A DNA stretch of 64,000 nucleotides from Strigops habroptila (taxonomy: Eukaryota; Chordata; Aves; Psittaciformes; Psittacidae), in NCBI RefSeq assembly GCF_004027225.2, contig NC_044282.2:48452576-48516575 (forward strand). Reading direction: 5' to 3'. Shown piece after piece: positions 58,673 to 64,000 of this stretch (within the stretch, counting starts at the first letter, position 1; each line of letters begins with the position of its first letter). A program made the translations under genes and the position numbers. The notes beneath the pieces are model-generated. The model saw only the letters and a program-made list of their open reading frames with translations, was not told where the DNA came from and did no database searches.

Positions 58673-61600
58673 TAAAAGAGCAAAAATTATACTTAATCAT
58701 ATCATTTTATCATAATTGCTGGCTTCTTAAATTTTTTTAGTTCTTTTTTTCCAAAAGTCAACATCATCATATGTAGTTGTTATGCTATTTCAGCAGCAAA
58801 TTTTGGATGTGCAGAATGTTAAGCTAAAACAGATTTTATAGGACCTTTGCCTTTCCAATTTGACACTCACTATTCTGTTTAAAGCTAAGTTTTGAGGCCT
58901 TGGAAACTGCTCTAAAATTTATATGGTGATAGCATAATGAAAGCATTTTCCCATTTTTCATACTGCATTCACAGCTGATAACTTTTATGTATTTAGTTGA
59001 AAAGCACTATGATGTTAGTATATGAGAAAAGGATGCAAAAATCATTCCTTCGGGTTTTTCCTTTGGTCAATTGATAGACTAAACTTGTTTAAATGGCTGT
59101 GCTGTTTTGAAGTAGGTATAATAAAACTTACAGTAATGAAGAACAGAATGTGAGGAAAAGGATCCAAAGTTTCAAAATAATATGTCCATAGCTCTTCCAG
59201 GTAACTGCCTGTCATTTCTATGTAATTTAAAACCAGAAGCAGCAGGTTTCCCAGTCTGTTAATACTATTTTATGCTATTTCCAAATACTAGGCTTGTTTT
59301 ATTAAAAAAATAAAAAATAAAGTTTGAGAATCCCTGTGTACAAGCAACTTCACATTCAGCTACAGAACTTTCCTAAGTACTGTACAACTGGTCCATACAA
59401 TGTGAAATGTAAAATAAATATGGACTCCTTTATACTTCTGGTTCTTGCATTTTTAGATGTTACATAAAATTGACCATGTCTGTGTCATCTGTTCTTGTCA
59501 TACTTCTACAGAAGGGGAAGAAGATATTTCAGCAGGGCTGAAGGAGGCAAGCTGAGCAAAGTTCTGCTTGACATACATTTTTACTGTTACTAGCACCAAC
59601 AGCTAGGTCTCCACCTGCTAGAATTTACTCTGAGGAGGTTTTGAGTAAGCCATTTTCACAACCTTTCTGAACTCACATGTAAAGATTTGCTTTTGGGCTT
59701 AATTCTGGTGGGTGCTATTTTGCTGTGCATTTACAGGCCTTACCAAAAGCCAGCTTAGCATTAGGATTGTTCACAAGCAGCCCTACAGGTTATGGGTGGA
59801 GAGGGAGTCAGCGTTTGTGCTGTCCAACGTATGTCCTGTTTCTTATGTTGGAACCTGTTCCATATCCTTCCAGATGCAAATGTAAGCAAGTTTAGCTGCT
59901 TACCCACCTTTCCATGATGAAAACAAGGGTTTCTTGGTTGCTTGATACTGACATTTTTAATAGAGTCTTTGAGTAATTTTCAAAGGAGGAGTATTCAAAG
60001 TATGTTGTTATCTTGCCTGTCTCCTCGGGTATCTAAAACTTACTGTGAGCTCATGATTGCATCATTTTAGCATCTTTGGATTCTTGGCCTGTTCAGTTTT
60101 ATCCTGCAGGTAACTCCCCATTATACAAGGTAAGGTTGGGCTCAGATACCTGAGTAATGAGAAATTAATACGGAGACTGGAATGCTGGCTAACACAGTGT
60201 AGTATCAACTAGAATAGTTCTGTATTGACTCTCAGTTCAGCAGGACCTATCTGTACAACGCCATAGTAGAGAAATAGACCTGGAAGACTGTAGTATAGCT
60301 GTGGTTACATGGCCTGTACTTAACCTGATAGATTGTATAAAATCTAAGTTGGCTTTGCTTGAAGTCACATTGCAAGCTTATGTGTGTCCAACATAGCTAA
60401 CAGCCAAAGTAGGTAACACTTGCAAGGGTATTTCAGAGTTTCAGTGTTCTTTTGACATTGTGTTTTCTATTGTTTCAGCATTACATTTTTCCAGTACTGT
60501 TAACATTTTTACATATGAATAATTTTCAGCATAAAAATTTGCAGGATCTGTTCTGTTTGCTAGGGGAGCCATGTGACTAATAACTAGGAGAGCTTGGCAA
60601 ACCAGAGGAATAAGATTCTAGCTGTATAACTAGCTAAATGCATTACAGAAGAGAACCTTATCTTAAATTCCTGTAACACAGAAGGTTTGTTATGATGCTG
60701 AATTCTCACTGGAACATACAATATTTTAAGGAATAAAAATCATCAGAAATTCTGGTTAACATGTGAGATCATTCATAAACCAGTTAAGTTTGACCCAAAG
60801 CGTGTTGATCTCACTGGATTTTGATCTCTACTCTTATTGCAGATCAATAAAGAAACTAGAGAAAGACAACAGGAGATGGGAAAGCTGCATGCCTTATTTT
60901 TCCTCATCTATACTTAAAACAGTTTAGACGTTACAGGGAATTCCTAGCACCATTTACGTAAGTAAGGGAAAAATCTACTTTTTATTGGAAAAAAATGTTT
61001 TCTACATGGCCGTATCAGTAGGCTTTCCAAGTAGAATTACAGAAATTAAAAGATTAACTCCTCCACACCCTCTAAACTCCACACATCTACCAGCATTTAA
61101 ACTAAATAGGTAAATGTTTCAATAAGATGTTAGAACAGATCATGATCCAGTATAGAGGGGTATCCCAGGAGAGCTATATTCAGATCTGAGCTTTTCCACA
61201 GTTCCTATATGACTTTGATTGAAATATTTAACTCAGACTCTTCAAAGTATTTAGATAACGTTATCTGCCATGGATTTAAGTTGTAATTAGGGATTCAGGT
61301 GCTCACAGAAGCTATACTGATATCACTTCAGGCTGTAATTTCCCATCAGTAAAATAGAGGAAGAACATATCCTTACTTCTCTGTGGTTCTCCGACGGTGA
61401 TATTATTAACCGCTGAAGTGTTCAGGAATTGTGATACATAATCCACAATTTGAAGAATGAGAAATTGGAGATTCTGTCACTTCTCAGAATTAAGAAGGCA
61501 CAGTTTTTATTTAAGTGAGATTGAAAACTGTATTGCTGTGTGCATTCTCACTTAATGCATTCAATATACAGCACTAAGCTCTTTAGTATCAAGCAAGCAA

Positions 61601-64000
61601 CCAGACGATAGAATTCTTAAGAAAAATGTATGTAAAATCAAGGTAAACAAAAGTAAACTAGTTTACTAGTAATTAAAGTAAGAAGCTCTTATAGAAAGTT
61701 GTGGTGTAGTACAGCAGCTCTTTGTGCTATGGTATATTTGTTTTGCTTACAAGCAATGTATTCCTCTCTGATTTGTGAGTATGAAAAAAAAGCCATTCAT
61801 TGGTACATATGGACATGATTCCTCCCCAGGAGTAGACAGGGGTTAGGAACATATATATAAATGGCAGATTATTGGGAAATAGGTACAAAACATGTCAATG
61901 ACAGTGGAAACTGTATAGGTATCTCTAACAGCAGAATAGCATCATCACTGTCTTAGAAGCTGGAGATAGGCGGTGGGTTAACACAAATCACATACATGGA
62001 GTCGCAAGATTTGTTCAATTAGTTTCAGTTCACATTCGCAACCGAGTGTAATGTGCCTGTCCCTGGGTATGAGATGGTGCCACATCTCGTCTCCTGACCC
62101 AATGTACTGTACGGTGTCCTGCATCACATAGCTTGGCATATGAGGTCTTTCGCAATGAGAGCAAAGACAGTTGAGAGTTCTTAAGAGTTGTGTTTCTAAG
62201 CACTCAAATGGATGTTACTCAGCCTAGAGGTTCAGAGGTTTTTTCGCCAGTATGACAATTACTAGAGATGAAGGTACACTTCAGGAAGTGTTTTGAACAG
62301 TTGTAACTGTTAATAGCTACAGAAATATCAGTCAGGCTGTAACTTTTAAGTTTTAACAAAATGGTCTTTGAACATTCGTTTAAGATTTTTGCACAGGTAC
62401 AGCATGACTGAACAAGTAGTGGGTGCATTTGTGCAGTGTGTGAATAAACATGAAATGTGGGGGAGATATGAAAGCACCAACAGTTTCCGTTACCGTTAAG
62501 AGCGATGAAGAGACAATGGTGACACTCTGAAATGTTCCTGTTGTGCACTGAGGAAATGAAGGCTTTTTCTGGCATAGGTTGTACCAGTTGTAAAACAATG
62601 TGTATGGTTAATAATGCATTCTATTGAAAAGGAATGGGTGGTTTGCTTAGGTATGACTCATTGTTGTCTGCTGCAGCAATTCTGTTGCTTGCCTTAATGT
62701 CAGCATGACCCTGTTTATTTTTAATTTGTCAGTCTTTAGAGTCTGTGCAGTTGGCGTTTTAGGAGGAATTAGCAAGAAATAGCAATTTATGGGTTCCTCT
62801 AGTTTTTGGCAAGAGTGTCTTTCCTTTCATTATTTTCTTTCTTTCTCCTCCCCCAACCCCTTTTTTTCTTCTCATTCATTATTAAAACTTGGTTGTTTTT
62901 TAAAACTTAATGGACCTTTTTTTTTAACTCTTTAATAACTTTTTTCCTCAGAGATTTTAAAAACATGTACTATTGTGATTAAGATCCTTGTTAATTCAGT
63001 GATTTGTAGAAGAAAAGCAGTATTTTAAAAGGCTTTTGTGTGACTTCAGTACACTTTCATATGAAAGACAATCCTATTCCAGCTATCCTGTTACTTTGTA
63101 AATATCAGTTCGCTACATTCGCTTCCTCAATTTCCTTCACATTTGTTAGTATTTCACAGTAGGTTCACAATAATTGCAAATTATTTTGCAATTCTCCTGA
63201 ACATCTTTCTTTAAAACTCCTGTTTCTTTAATACCTACAAAAACTGAAGAGTAGTCTCCTGGCATGTTTTTTCTGGCAGCATGACTGGAATAGCTTGCAA
63301 TCTTGAGTATAACTGTTCTCTGCACCTGAGAGAAGTGATATTATGCCCAATTTAAAGTCAAACAGTGGAAAGACATTGAGGTTACAGAAAAAAACCTCCA
63401 ACCAAACCACAAAAGAAAAAGAAAAAAAAAAAGGCAGACAAAGGACTTAGAAGAATTTACATGGAATATTCCAGACTGAAATCCCGAGAACCATACCCTG
63501 CTACCCTGCGAGAACTCAGCTTCTTTGGACACACAGATGTCCGGGAAGCTGTGGCCTAAGGGTCATGCGGTGCGGTGGCTCTTACCCACATTGCTCAGGG
63601 TAGCATTCTTCAGAATGGACGGGCTGTGTCTGCAGTGCTCTACACATGACTTCTGTGCCTCTGAGGCACAGGTTTTGTGCATGTGCGTTCAGATGACCAA
63701 GTATTGTGAAGTACGTTTCACAGCTGGCCAGAATGGACTGTTCACGGTCTCATGGCAGGGCATGTGTTGAATGCCTGGAAGCATGGAGTGAGAACAGGTG
63801 TGTTAGGGCACCACACCTTTTCAGAAACTCTTGGAGAACTGTGCAGAGTGATGGGAACAAACATGACACAATCTTGTCTATGCTGGCTAGAAAAAGGAGT
63901 GCCTATTCAACTACCAGCAGAACTAAAGCTGAGTACAGGATGCCTGGATGTACAACTAACATGCAGTGTAGTCAGGTGTCTCAATATACCTTGGAGCATA
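58673..64000. other. Intergenic or GREB1 upstream DNA to window end
   Basis: AT-rich sequence without a recognisable exon or mobile element. A polypyrimidine-rich stretch lies at about 62818-62875 and an A-rich run at 63410-63435. The last 500 bases are more GC-balanced but show no frame I recognise. Confidence 0.5.

Noticed and set aside
26300-64000. GREB1 coding exons
   Set aside because: I looked for the known N-terminal region and other recognisable blocks and found none; coding exons probably lie beyond the window.
1-64000. CRISPR arrays, bacterial operons, tRNA or rRNA genes, phage elements
   Set aside because: The window is vertebrate chromosomal DNA; no regular repeat-spacer array and no tRNA or rRNA sequence was recognised by eye, though a covariance-model search was not possible.

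Overview
The window is vertebrate nuclear DNA, almost certainly from a bird. It has multi-exon genes with consensus splice sites, CpG-island promoters, and an AT-rich intergenic background. It also carries several CR1 LINE copies ending in the avian ATTCTATG-type tail, and one avian-type LTR. Species cannot be fixed from the sequence. Gene identities below rest on recognising protein families by eye; no database search was run.

Layout. (1) At 1-1800 lies the start of ROCK2 on the minus strand: first coding exon 816-965, the beginning of intron 1 below it, and a large CpG island above it. (2) From 1.8 to 17 kb is an intergenic stretch with two CR1 3' ends, one very old CR1-like remnant and small repeats. 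(3) From 17.0 to 26.2 kb is a complete E2F6 gene on the minus strand. Seven coding exons were assembled by hand: 25766-25710, 23523-23475, 21950-21734, 21418-21260, 20226-20112, 18615-18468 and 17693-17647. All reading phases agree, giving 263 codons plus stop. Intron 4 is a U12-type AT-AC intron. The promoter lies in a second CpG island, with an LTR fragment just outside it. (4) From 26.3 to 64 kb I see no recognisable protein-coding exon. In mammals ROCK2 and E2F6 are followed by GREB1 on the opposite strand, so this stretch is probably the GREB1 upstream or 5'-noncoding region. It holds a good candidate noncoding exon (36025-36126), a perfect palindromic oestrogen response element (47447-47459), and CR1 copies at 42.3-45.8, 56.6 and 57.5-58.7 kb.

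How the parts relate. E2F6 is a transcriptional repressor of the E2F family that lacks the activation and pocket-protein regions. ROCK2 is a Rho-activated kinase. They are neighbours on one strand but share no obvious function. The most interesting points are the AT-AC intron, the resemblance between ROCK2 exon 1 here and the first exon I recall for mammalian E2F6, and the perfect oestrogen response element upstream of the inferred oestrogen-induced gene GREB1. I found no evidence of a wholly new system.
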